Assembly (NCBI GenBank): GCA_018894615.1
Contig: JAHIPL010000186.1
Location: 1-40,368 of the forward strand
From: Acidobacteriota bacterium
Lineage (GTDB): Bacteria > Acidobacteriota > Aminicenantia > Aminicenantales > Aminicenantaceae
DNA length: 40,368 nt
Direction of reading: 5' to 3'
The translations under genes and the position numbers were made by a program. This document shows, piece by piece, positions 32,434 through 40,173 of the stretch; position 1 is the stretch's first letter, and each line of letters begins with the position of its first letter. The notes under the pieces were generated by a model. That model searched no databases and had not been told where the DNA came from. It worked only from the letters and a program-made list of their open reading frames with translations.

Positions 32434-32823
32434 TTATTTTTTTCTGGTAGCCGTCCAGTCCGAAGTGCGATCCCCCATGCTCATGGTCATCTGACCTGAC
32501 ATGGAATCTCCATCGACTGTCCCTGTGTAAACCATCTCGAATGATCCGCGCTGTGTCTCACGGACGATTGTCCACTGGATCTCATTGCCTTTGATGGTTC
32601 CTTCGGCCTCCATAGGTTCCCCGACTTCCCCTCCGCGACCTCTGCCGGGCATGGTCACGGTGATATTTTCACCGTCCTGGGCGATCTTGATGGTGAATGT
32701 CTGCTCTCCACGCATGCCCTGCGTCGTCATTTCCCATTCTCCGGAAACATCGACGGCGGACAAACCAACGGCCGAAACCATCAATCCGACGGCGATCCAA
32801 ATGATCAAAAATCTTTTTTTCAC
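32434..32823 (-). CDS. Small secreted beta-rich protein
   Basis: The 129-residue protein begins at a GTG with AGGAG eight bases upstream. It has a signal peptide (FLIIWIAVGLMVSAVGLSA), then VSGEWEMTT, GEQTFTIKIAQDGENITVTM, GTIKGNEIQWTIV and YTGTVDGDSMSGQMTM strands. This alternating pattern is like small secreted lipocalin-like or YceI-like single-domain proteins seen widely in Acidobacteriota; the role is unknown. A Met-rich strand and a GRGRGGE loop are visible. It is a single-gene unit between the sigma operon and the divergent redox operon, with a promoter motif like that of the sigma gene. Confidence 0.8.
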   Translation of the reverse strand: MKKRFLIIWIAVGLMVSAVGLSAVDVSGEWEMTTQGMRGEQTFTIKIAQDGENITVTMPGRGRGGEVGEPMEAEGTIKGNEIQWTIVRETQRGSFEMVYTGTVDGDSMSGQMTMSMGDRTSDWTATRKK

Positions 32824-32854
32824 TTCTTTGTCTCCTAAATAGAATTTTCACACA

Positions 32855-32884
32855 TTAGACGTTGAAAGGAATAAAATTCTTCCA
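32855..32884 (-). promoter_or_regulatory. Second copy of the putative ECF-sigma promoter motif
   Basis: On the minus strand TGGAAG (32884-32879), 18 bases and GTCTAA (32860-32855, extended CGTCTAA) lie before the small secreted gene. This matches the motif upstream of the sigma gene with a spacer one base longer, and both are followed by TGTGAA. Confidence 0.58.
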
Positions 32885-32965
32885 TAATAACCAGCGGGAT
32901 CGATGATCTGAATTCGAAATATTCTTCGCGATAGCCGTTTTATCGCTTGAGGATAATGAAATACC

Positions 32966-32994
32966 TTGACAAGTACCCGGGGATTCGACAAAAT
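32966..32994 (+). promoter_or_regulatory. Promoter of the KorB-like/Nfn operon, predicted leaderless
   Basis: TTGACA (32966-32971, perfect), a 17-base spacer and CAAAAT (32989-32994) are followed by the start codon at 33003. The expected transcription start is within two bases of the ATG, and no Shine-Dalgarno is present. Confidence 0.62.
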
Positions 32995-33002
32995 TTTTCT
33001 TT

Positions 33003-33776
33003 ATGGCATTTTTCGAAAGGCACCACCCATCCGACCCGTTCATCCGAACGCCGGGGATTTCTTCAGCCTGGTGCCCGGGCTGCGGGATCGGAGTGGTGGT
33101 CAATGTGTTCCTTCAGGCCCTTGGCAGGTCAGATAAATCCACGGATTCCATCCAAATTGTCTGGTCAGACCTCGGGTGCACCGGAAATATAGCTCCCTTT
33201 CTTAAAATTCCCAACACCCAGTCTCCTATCGGAAGCCTTTTTGAAACAGCCGTTCAGGTCAGAAAAACACACCCGGGATCCCTTCCCGTCCTCTTTCTCT
33301 CCGACAGCGATTTTATGGTGATGGGCATCGACCGCCTTCTCCAACTCTGCCGCAGCGGAGAAAACCTTCTCATCCTCTACATAAACAGTTCTCTCTACCA
33401 TCTGCTTTTTGAAAATAAAAAAATCCAGCCCGTTCTCTTCAAAAAACACATCGCCCCCAGCCGGTCGGAGACCCCTTTCAACATGCCCCTCCTTTTCGAC
33501 AGATACGGAGCCTCCTACATCGCCCGCTGGACACCACTCCACTGCTGGCGCCTTCGCCGTTCTATCGAAGAGGCCTTCGAAAAAAAGGGAATGTCCTTCA
33601 TTGAAATTATTTCTCCCTGTCTGATGCCTATCGCCAGCGACGGACAGTTGGGATTTTCCATCGACCGGATGGGCTCCCATCAATCCGGAACCCTCATTCA
33701 ACACCGGGCAAAAACCGAGGAACTGGACACCCGTCAGGAAGGAGAACTGCTCATCGGAAAGTTTATCGATCGATGA
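33003..33776 (+). CDS. KorB-like 2-oxoacid:ferredoxin oxidoreductase beta-type protein, degenerate ThDP site (first copy)
   Basis: The 257-residue protein aligns with the beta subunit of 2-oxoacid:ferredoxin oxidoreductases: WCPGCGIG (Cys24, Cys27), DLGC (Cys59), GASYIARWTPL near 169-179 and EIISPC (Cys206). These four cysteines are where the family binds a [4Fe-4S] cluster. The thiamine-diphosphate part is damaged: the GDGD metal motif reads SDSD (100-103), the HGR segment is absent and the following Asn-Asn is NSS. The MTGGQ loop is lost too. An electron-transfer role without oxoacid cleavage is therefore likely. It heads a five-gene operon and overlaps the second copy by four bases. Confidence 0.83.
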   Translation: MAFFERHHPSDPFIRTPGISSAWCPGCGIGVVVNVFLQALGRSDKSTDSIQIVWSDLGCTGNIAPFLKIPNTQSPIGSLFETAVQVRKTHPGSLPVLFLSDSDFMVMGIDRLLQLCRSGENLLILYINSSLYHLLFENKKIQPVLFKKHIAPSRSETPFNMPLLFDRYGASYIARWTPLHCWRLRRSIEEAFEKKGMSFIEIISPCLMPIASDGQLGFSIDRMGSHQSGTLIQHRAKTEELDTRQEGELLIGKFIDR

Positions 33777-34558
33777 ACAGGGACAGGTTCCACCCCGACC
33801 ACCCTTTTCTCTATGCTGATTTTTTCCCTACGGTCTGGTGTGCCGGCTGTGGCATTGGAACGGTGGTCCACTCCTTCATCGAAGCCCTCAAAGCATCGGA
33901 CATAACACCTCGTGAGACCGGCGTGGTCTCCGGAATGGGCTGCTCCCGTAAAATTTCCGAATGTTTGAAACTGCCGTCTTTTTCCGTTTCGGACGGCAGA
34001 GTTGTTGATTTTTCGGTCCAATACGGGCTCGAGCATCCCACTCATCAGGTCGTTGCGTTTCTGAACAACGCCGATTTTTTGCTCACCGGCGCGGAGGATT
34101 TTCTTCAGCTCAGGAACAGCGGGCACCGCCTGACAATCATTTATATCAACAATTTCATATTCAACACAGCCGGGGACGACGGATTTCCCATGACGCCCTA
34201 TCGGAGAAAATCATTTGACGGATCCGCGGACCTGCCCTTCAATATCCCTCTTCTCGCTTCCTCCGTTGGAGCGGAATATATCGCCCGCTGGACGCCCCTC
34301 CGGGCCGGATGGATCAAAAACGCCTTGATGGAAGCTTTTCAAAAAAAAGGGACGGCCGTTATTGAAATCATCTCCCCCTGCCTGGTTTATGATTCGGAAT
34401 CGCGGCGTATTCTGGATGCGGCGGAACGCATGCAGTTTTATGACGGCAGGACGGTCATTCAAAACTTTTCTCCCCTGAATAAACTGGATCTGCGCGAAGG
34501 GAAAAAGATCGTTCTGGGCACGTTTGTGGATTCTGCGCCTGGAGAGGACAAACGATGA
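33773..34558 (+). CDS. KorB-like 2-oxoacid:ferredoxin oxidoreductase beta-type protein, degenerate ThDP site (second copy)
   Basis: This 261-residue paralogue of the preceding protein keeps the cluster cysteines: WCAGCG (Cys23, Cys26), MGCSRK (Cys57) and EIISPC (Cys203). GAEYIARWTPL is also shared. The metal motif GDGD is replaced by NNAD (98-101), and HGR is missing, but the following INN (125-127) and a TAG..PMTP loop resemble the normal NN...MTGGQ...TTP region. It is thus closer to a working subunit than the first copy. With no alpha or gamma subunit nearby, the pair may form a heterodimer. It overlaps the ferredoxin gene by four bases. Confidence 0.83.
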   Translation: MNRDRFHPDHPFLYADFFPTVWCAGCGIGTVVHSFIEALKASDITPRETGVVSGMGCSRKISECLKLPSFSVSDGRVVDFSVQYGLEHPTHQVVAFLNNADFLLTGAEDFLQLRNSGHRLTIIYINNFIFNTAGDDGFPMTPYRRKSFDGSADLPFNIPLLASSVGAEYIARWTPLRAGWIKNALMEAFQKKGTAVIEIISPCLVYDSESRRILDAAERMQFYDGRTVIQNFSPLNKLDLREGKKIVLGTFVDSAPGEDKR

Positions 34559-34782
34559 CCATCCGGATCGAAATACTGAAGGAACGGTGCAAGGGCTGCG
34601 GCATCTGTATCGCCGTCTGCCAGATGGAAGTCCTTCGTCTGTCCGGGGACACGAATGAACAAGGGTATGCCTATCCCGTCGTCGAAAAGAACGAATCCTG
34701 TCTCATATGCGGCCTGTGCGAAATGGTCTGCCCCGACTTCGCTATCTGGGTCCGGCAGGAGGAAGAGGAGGCCATGCCTTGA
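34555..34782 (+). CDS. Two-[4Fe-4S] ferredoxin-like (KorD-type) subunit
   Basis: The 75-residue protein has two cluster motifs: CKGCGICIAVC (about residues 11-21) and CLICGLCEMVCP (about 45-56), each with the CxxCxxCxxxCP-type spacing (the first lacks the proline). It resembles the delta subunit of 2-oxoglutarate:ferredoxin oxidoreductase. It would carry electrons between the KorB-like pair and the NfnA/B-like flavoproteins. It is coupled at both ends (ATGA before, TTGA after). Confidence 0.92.
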   Translation: MTIRIEILKERCKGCGICIAVCQMEVLRLSGDTNEQGYAYPVVEKNESCLICGLCEMVCPDFAIWVRQEEEEAMP

Positions 34783-35630
34783 AACACATCATTCTCCGCA
34801 AGCGTGAATTGAGCAGGGAGAATTTTCTGATTGAGGTGGCGGCTCCTAATGTCGCGGAGCGGTTCGCTCCCGGGCAGTTCGTCATCATCCGGATCCATGA
34901 CAGGGGGGAACGCATTCCGCTGACGGTAGCCGACGTCAACCGGAATGATTCATCCATCACCCTCATCTTCCAGGTCGTCGGAAAAACAACAAGGATACTG
35001 AGTCTGATGAATCCGGGTGATGTCCTGCTGAACGTGGTCGGCCCTCTGGGAAATCCCACCGAAATCCAAAAATGGGGCCGTGTTGTATGTGTCGGCGGAG
35101 GAACCGGAATCGCCTGCGTCTATCCCATCATCAAGGCCCTCAGCCGGGCTGGAAACACCGTGCTTTCCATCATCGGCGCCCGGACAAAATCCCTTCTGCT
35201 GCTGGAGGAAAAAATCCGGGCAGTGAGCGCGGAAACCTTTGTCACCACGGATGACGGTTCGTTGGGGGAAAAGGGATTTGTCACAGATGTCCTGAAAAAT
35301 ACGATTAAAAAACACAACGACGGACGGGACATCAGCCTCGTTTATGTCATCGGGCCGCCGGTCATGATGAAAGCGGCCGCCGATGTCACCCGTCCCTTCC
35401 AAATCAAAACCATCGTCAGCCTTAACACCATCATGATCGACGGAACGGGCATGTGCGGAGGCTGCCGGGTTTTTATCGACGGAGAGATGAAACTGACATG
35501 TATCGACGGGCCTGAATTCGACGCCCACAAGGTCGATTTCGATGATGTCATCGGCCGGCTGGACATGTTCAAGGGCAAGGAAAAAGAGGCGTACGCCTGT
35601 TTTCTGAAACAAAAGGGCATCCATGATTAA
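34779..35630 (+). CDS. NfnA/SudB-like FAD and [2Fe-2S] NAD(P)H oxidoreductase subunit
   Basis: The protein starts at a TTG (34779) that overlaps the ferredoxin stop as TTGA, with AGGAGG seven bases upstream; it has 283 residues. ERIPLTVAD binds FAD, GGGTGIACVYPI binds NAD(P), and the C-terminal DGTGMCGGC with a later Cys near CIDGPEFD forms the [2Fe-2S] site. In NfnA the first Asp of that motif is a cluster ligand, and it is present here. The sulfide/dihydroorotate dehydrogenase-like family includes NfnA of the bifurcating NADH-dependent ferredoxin:NADP oxidoreductase. The stop overlaps the NfnB-like start by eight bases. Confidence 0.9.
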   Translation: MKHIILRKRELSRENFLIEVAAPNVAERFAPGQFVIIRIHDRGERIPLTVADVNRNDSSITLIFQVVGKTTRILSLMNPGDVLLNVVGPLGNPTEIQKWGRVVCVGGGTGIACVYPIIKALSRAGNTVLSIIGARTKSLLLLEEKIRAVSAETFVTTDDGSLGEKGFVTDVLKNTIKKHNDGRDISLVYVIGPPVMMKAAADVTRPFQIKTIVSLNTIMIDGTGMCGGCRVFIDGEMKLTCIDGPEFDAHKVDFDDVIGRLDMFKGKEKEAYACFLKQKGIHD

Positions 35631-37020
35631 AATCGGGGGCAAGCGGATTCCCATGCGGGAGCAGGACGCGGAGCAGCGGAAATCCAATTTTTTTTCCGTC
35701 CCCCACGGCTACAGCGAGGAAGAGGTCATCACCGAGGCGCAGCGCTGCCTCCAGTGCCAGGGAGCGCCCTGTGAAAAACACTGCCCCATCAACATGCGCA
35801 TTCTGGATATGATCAGAGCCATCGCGGTCGGTGATTTTAAGAAAGCCTTTTTCATCGCCAAGGAAGACAATTCCCTTCCGGCCATTACCGGGCGCGTCTG
35901 TCCGCAGGAATCCCAGTGCGAGGGTGTCTGTCCCTTCGCCCAGTCGGGAGAGGGAATCAATATCGGAAAACTGGAGGCCTTTGTCGCGGATTGGGCCAAA
36001 GAAAAGGAATTGAAGAAAGACATCTTTATTCAGGAAAACCCGGAGCGAATCGCCGTCATCGGCGCCGGTCCGGCGGGCATCACCTGTGCGGTCGACCTTC
36101 GAAAATACGGCTTTCAGGTCACCCTGTTCGAGGCCCTCCACAAAGCGGGCGGTGTCCTTCAGTACGGGATCCCCGCATTTCGTCTGCCGACGGAAATCGT
36201 CGATGCGGAGATCACTTACCTGGATGAACTGGGAGTGGATCTGCAGCTCAATTTTTTTGTGGGACAGAACATCACCTTCGATGAGCTCCGCCGCCGCTTT
36301 GACGCCATCTTTATCGGGTCAGGCGCGGGAGCGCCTCTCTTTATGCGGATCGAGGGGGAAAACCTCAAGGGTGTTTATTCCGCCAATGAATTTCTCATTC
36401 GATGCAACCTGATGAAATCCTACAACTCCGCTGAATTCGACACACCCATCGTCTGTGGTGACCGGGTCGGGATCATCGGAGCCGGAAATGTGGCCATGGA
36501 CGCCGCCCGCTGCGCCCGGCGATTGGGGTCCGAGCATGTCCATATTCTTTACAGGCGGACAAAAAAGGAAAGCCCGGCTCGAATCGAAGAGATCGAACAC
36601 GCTTTGGAAGAAGGAATCATTCTGGAAGAGCTCGTGACACCAAAACGGATCTTAGGGGACGAAAACGGCTGGGTCAGCGGCGTGGAGCTGCTCCGAATGA
36701 AACTCAGCGCTCCGGATAAAAGCGGCCGGCCCCGTCCCGTCCCCCTCGAAAACAGCGAATTCATCATGCCCATCGACACCATCATCGAGGCGCTGGGAAC
36801 TCAACCCAACCGTCTGTTCCTCAACAGAGCGGAAGGCCTCGATATCGACTCGTGGGGCCTTATCAAGGTGGATGACGACCTGCAGACATCCATCCCGGGC
36901 GTATACGCCGGCGGCGACGCCATTCGCGGTAACGCCACGGTGATCCTGGCCATGGGCGACGGGCGGAAGGCGGCCCGGGCCATCGGCCGGCAAATGAAAC
37001 GGCTCTCGTTTTCATCCTGA
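35623..37020 (+). CDS. NfnB/GltD-like NADPH-dependent flavoprotein with two [4Fe-4S] clusters
   Basis: The 465-residue protein has an N-terminal dicluster domain (CLQCQGAPCEKHCP near 44-57, CPQESQCEGVCP near 93-104). An FAD-binding GAGPAGITCA near 145-155, NADP-binding GAGNVAMDAAR near 287-297 and a final GVYAGGDAIRG FAD motif follow. This is the glutamate-synthase small-subunit fold used by NfnB and SfrB. Right after an NfnA-like gene it is most likely NfnB, which in the known enzyme carries the bifurcating FAD and NADPH. A stand-alone GltD is less likely as there is no gltB. It ends the operon. Confidence 0.92.
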   Translation: MIKIGGKRIPMREQDAEQRKSNFFSVPHGYSEEEVITEAQRCLQCQGAPCEKHCPINMRILDMIRAIAVGDFKKAFFIAKEDNSLPAITGRVCPQESQCEGVCPFAQSGEGINIGKLEAFVADWAKEKELKKDIFIQENPERIAVIGAGPAGITCAVDLRKYGFQVTLFEALHKAGGVLQYGIPAFRLPTEIVDAEITYLDELGVDLQLNFFVGQNITFDELRRRFDAIFIGSGAGAPLFMRIEGENLKGVYSANEFLIRCNLMKSYNSAEFDTPIVCGDRVGIIGAGNVAMDAARCARRLGSEHVHILYRRTKKESPARIEEIEHALEEGIILEELVTPKRILGDENGWVSGVELLRMKLSAPDKSGRPRPVPLENSEFIMPIDTIIEALGTQPNRLFLNRAEGLDIDSWGLIKVDDDLQTSIPGVYAGGDAIRGNATVILAMGDGRKAARAIGRQMKRLSFSS

Positions 37021-37117
37021 TTTTTGATCACAGTCCTCGCCCGATGGGATCATTCAATCACCTCCAATTTTTCTCCATGTGCGAAAAATCTTCCCCGCAA
37101 GCGTCCTTTATACTGAT

Positions 37118-37852
37118 ATGACTCAAAAGCAGATGTCGAACACCCTCCGGCAGAACTTTCCCCAAAGCGGACACAGACACCGGTTGAGAGAGAAATTCCT
37201 TCAGGGCGGCCTGGCCGGTTTTCTGGACCATGAAATAGTGGAGATTCTGCTGACCCTGGGAACACCGCGTCGGGACTGCCGCCAGGAGGCCCGGGAGCTC
37301 CTCAAACATTTCAAATCCCTGAGGGCCGTTCTTGAAGCGGACCGACATGAACTGCTTCAGTTCCGGGGGCTCGGGCCTCACAATATTTTCGGCCTCCTCC
37401 TTATCCGGGAAGTCTCCCGACGATTCCTCAGAGACCGCATGATGGAAAAACCCATCTGCAATTCCTCGCGGGAGGTGTTTGATTTTCTCTATCATGCCCT
37501 GCGGGATGCCCGAAAGGAAAAATTCAAGGTCTTGTTCCTTAACACCAAAAACCAGATTCTGGAAGAAAAAACATTTTTTGAGGGGACAGTGGACACCAGC
37601 GCCGTTTATCCCAGGGAAATTTTCAAGCAGGCGCTTCTGCTTCATGCGTCTTCCCTCATTTTTATTCACAATCATCCATCGGGCGATCCGACTCCCTCGG
37701 ATAATGACAAAGCCATCACCCGGGAGCTCGTTCAGGCCGGGATCACCATGCAGATCAAGATCCTGGATCACATCATCATCGGAAACAATCGCTATTTCAG
37801 TTTCGCCGATGCCGGACTTCTCCATTCCTATGAAGTCGGCCTGAACCGCTGA
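37118..37852 (+). CDS. radC: RadC-family JAB-domain protein
   Basis: With the ATG at 37118 the protein has 244 residues. Helix-hairpin-helix-like segments come first (FLDHEIVEILLTLG, LLQFRGLGPHNI), then the RadC/JAB metalloprotease-like domain: EGTVDTSAVYPREIFK, then IHNHPSGDPTPSDND with the JAMM His-x-His and Asp ligands. RadC was once tied to DNA repair; its true activity is unsettled. The start is uncertain: a GTG at 37079 and an ATG at 37133 are in frame, none has a Shine-Dalgarno, and a TATACT (37109-37114) just upstream suggests a leaderless message. Confidence 0.88.
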   Translation: MTQKQMSNTLRQNFPQSGHRHRLREKFLQGGLAGFLDHEIVEILLTLGTPRRDCRQEARELLKHFKSLRAVLEADRHELLQFRGLGPHNIFGLLLIREVSRRFLRDRMMEKPICNSSREVFDFLYHALRDARKEKFKVLFLNTKNQILEEKTFFEGTVDTSAVYPREIFKQALLLHASSLIFIHNHPSGDPTPSDNDKAITRELVQAGITMQIKILDHIIIGNNRYFSFADAGLLHSYEVGLNR

Positions 37853-37859
37853 ATTCCGT

Positions 37860-37888
37860 TTGAAAAAGACGTATCGAGCAGGTACACT
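37860..37888 (+). promoter_or_regulatory. Promoter of fhs
   Basis: TTGAAA (37860-37865), a 17-base spacer and TACACT (37883-37888) precede fhs. The leader is about 26 bases and carries AGAGGAGG as ribosome binding site, so this unit is not leaderless. Confidence 0.65.
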
Positions 37889-37920
37889 TGAGCGGAGAGG
37901 ATCGAAAGAGGAGGACAAAA

Positions 37921-39591
37921 ATGGATGATAGAGAGATTGCCGCCCAATTCAGGATGAAACCGATCGAGGACATCGCCGCGAACCTGGGCATCGACAAAGA
38001 CCTTCTGGAAAAATACGGAAATTTTAAAGCCAAAATCGATCCCCGCCCCATCACGCAGAAGAAAACCGGTCCCGGGAAGCTGATCATGGTCACGGCCATG
38101 AATCCGACGCCCGCCGGTGAAGGCAAAACCACAACTTCCATCGGCCTTGCCGACGCCCTGAACAGGCTTGGGAAAAAAGCGACGGCTGCACTGAGGGAGC
38201 CTTCTCTGGGACCCGTTTTTGGAATGAAAGGAGGGGCCACGGGCGGCGGATACGCACAGGTTATGCCGCGGGAAGAAATCAACCTTCACTTCACCGGAGA
38301 TATCCACGCCGTCACGGCAGCTCACAATCTCCTCGCGGCCATGGTGGATAACCGCATTCATTTCGACGGTCCCTGCGGTCTATTGGACAGCCGCCGAATC
38401 AGCTGGAAACGTGTCATGGATATGGACGACCGCGTGCTGCGGGAAGTGGTTGTCGGAATCGGCGGCCCCCTGAGGGGGATCGCCCGGGAGACGGGATTTG
38501 ACATCACTGCCGCCTCCGAGGTGATGGCCATTCTGTGCCTGGCACAGGACATCGGTGACCTCAAAGAACGGTTGGGGAACATTTTTGTCGGTTACTCTGC
38601 GGAAGGAAAGATGGTGTTCGCCCGTGACCTGAAAGCCCACGGCGCCATGACCGCACTGCTGAAGGATGCCATTCGCCCCAACCTGGTGCAGACGCTTGAA
38701 GGAACGCCGGTCTTCATTCACGGCGGTCCCTTCGCCAATATCGCTCATGGGACCAATTCCGTGATTGCGACCCGTCTCGCCTTAAATGTGGCCGACTTTG
38801 TCGTCACCGAATCCGGCTTTGGATCGGACCTCGGCGCTCAGAAATTTTATGACATTGTCGTTCGTACAGGTCACATCCCCCCCCCCAGTGCCTGTGTTCT
38901 GGTGGCGACCATCCGTTCCCTCAAATACAACGGGGGCGTCAAACGGAATGACCTGGAGAAGGAAAACGTAACAGCCATGGAAAAAGGCTTTCCGAACCTC
39001 CAGAAGCACATCGCCAACATGAAGGCCTACGGCGTTCCTCTCGTTGTCGCCGTCAATCGATTCCCCACCGATACGGAAGAGGAGATCGAGACGCTTAAGT
39101 CACTCTGCCGAAAAGAAAACACCCGCGTCGCCCTGAGCGATGTCTTCGCCCGGGGAGGAGAGGGAGGAAAGGAGCTGGCCGGGGAGGTCATGACCGCCAT
39201 CGAGTCCGACCCTCACAATTTTCAACTGCTGTATCCGGACGACATGCCGCTTCTGAAAAAAATCGAAACCATCGCCACACGCATATACGGTGCGGCCGCC
39301 ACGGCCATGGAAGGAATCATCCGGAGGAAAATCGAGCGCCTGGAAAAGGACGGCTTCGGCCATCTCCCTGTCTGCATCGCCAAAACCCAATACTCGCTTT
39401 CCGGCGACGACAACGCGCTGGGCCGTCCGGAAGATTTCACGCTCATCGTCACCGACGCTTCTCTCAGCTCCGGAGCCGGCTTCATCGTTGTCTACTGCGG
39501 GGATATCATGACCATGCCCGGCCTGCCTAAAAACCCATCCGCTGAAAATATCGATGTGACGGAGGAGGGGGACATTATCGGCCTGACTTAA
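37921..39591 (+). CDS. fhs: Formate--tetrahydrofolate ligase
   Basis: The ATG at 37921 is preceded by AGAGGAGG at good spacing and gives 556 residues, the normal length. An in-frame start at 37888 lies in the promoter and is rejected. The N-terminus (DREIAAQFRMKPI) and the P-loop TPAGEGKT (63-70) are typical, as are LREPSLGP and FHGGP-like (IHGGPFANI) segments. The enzyme joins formate to tetrahydrofolate with ATP, for purine synthesis or the Wood-Ljungdahl methyl branch. It fits with the purine and SHMT-like genes in the window. Confidence 0.97.
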   Translation: MDDREIAAQFRMKPIEDIAANLGIDKDLLEKYGNFKAKIDPRPITQKKTGPGKLIMVTAMNPTPAGEGKTTTSIGLADALNRLGKKATAALREPSLGPVFGMKGGATGGGYAQVMPREEINLHFTGDIHAVTAAHNLLAAMVDNRIHFDGPCGLLDSRRISWKRVMDMDDRVLREVVVGIGGPLRGIARETGFDITAASEVMAILCLAQDIGDLKERLGNIFVGYSAEGKMVFARDLKAHGAMTALLKDAIRPNLVQTLEGTPVFIHGGPFANIAHGTNSVIATRLALNVADFVVTESGFGSDLGAQKFYDIVVRTGHIPPPSACVLVATIRSLKYNGGVKRNDLEKENVTAMEKGFPNLQKHIANMKAYGVPLVVAVNRFPTDTEEEIETLKSLCRKENTRVALSDVFARGGEGGKELAGEVMTAIESDPHNFQLLYPDDMPLLKKIETIATRIYGAAATAMEGIIRRKIERLEKDGFGHLPVCIAKTQYSLSGDDNALGRPEDFTLIVTDASLSSGAGFIVVYCGDIMTMPGLPKNPSAENIDVTEEGDIIGLT

Positions 39592-39615
39592 GAGGGAAAA
39601 GCCCGGAAAGACCGG

Positions 39616-39644
39616 TTGACAACGGGAAGACATCCACATAAGAT
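39616..39644 (+). promoter_or_regulatory. Promoter of the small membrane-protein gene upstream of recA
   Basis: TTGACA (39616-39621, perfect), a 17-base spacer and TAAGAT (39639-39644) precede the gene at 39714 with a leader of about 63 bases. Confidence 0.62.
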
Positions 39645-39713
39645 GACACAGAAAAGGCATGCGTTCCGTCTGGGGCGGAGTCAACTGTTTTGTTCTCGGA
39701 TGAGGAATCGAAA

Positions 39714-40157
39714 ATGAACAAATTCATCAAATATCTGTTGATCTTTCTGATTGTCGACATTCTGATTCTTGGGGCCTATTTCGGCCTCAAAGGTTTGAAT
39801 TCAGGCGGAAGGACGCCGGCTTCGGATGATTATGAATGGGTGGAGATGGACTCCTATTACACTCCTAAAAATTTTATCGAAGGATTCCTTCGGGACGATG
39901 CAGAGTCCAGGAGCCTGCTGCCGATTTCCATTCGAAATTTTGGGGAAAATACCAAAGTCCTGAAAACTTTTCTTGGGAAAAATTTTGCCGGCCCAAAAGA
40001 AGTTGAGCTGAAAATGATGTTTCCGGGAATGGAAGAGTGGATACTGGTTGAAATCAAATACAAAGACGAAAAAAAAAGAGAGATTCAGCGGGCCAATCTC
40101 TATGTCCTGATCAAGGAGGAATGGCGACTGGCGGATACGGGCAGCTTGACGCGATGA
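39714..40157 (+). CDS. Small protein with N-terminal membrane anchor, unknown function
   Basis: I do not recognise this 147-residue protein. The ATG at 39714 follows GAGG at eight bases. Residues 5-23 (IKYLLIFLIVDILILGAYF) form a signal anchor without a clear cleavage site. A soluble alpha/beta domain follows on the outer side: SYYTPKNFIEGFLRDD, a KTFLGKNFAGPKEVELKMMF segment and a last strand with EEWRLADTG. The pattern is like small NTF2-like or DUF4878-type folds, but that is only an impression. It lies 85 bases before recA and may be co-transcribed with it. Confidence 0.72.
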   Translation: MNKFIKYLLIFLIVDILILGAYFGLKGLNSGGRTPASDDYEWVEMDSYYTPKNFIEGFLRDDAESRSLLPISIRNFGENTKVLKTFLGKNFAGPKEVELKMMFPGMEEWILVEIKYKDEKKREIQRANLYVLIKEEWRLADTGSLTR

Positions 40158-40173
40158 GCCGGGTGGGATTCCA

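Noticed and set aside
37021-37060. Terminator after the NfnB-like gene
   Set aside because: TGATC/GATCA and CCC-GAT-GGG repeats could pair, but the stem is weak and no T run follows.
37853-37920. Folate-sensing riboswitch before fhs
   Set aside because: The leader after the predicted start is only about 26 bases, too short for a known folate riboswitch.
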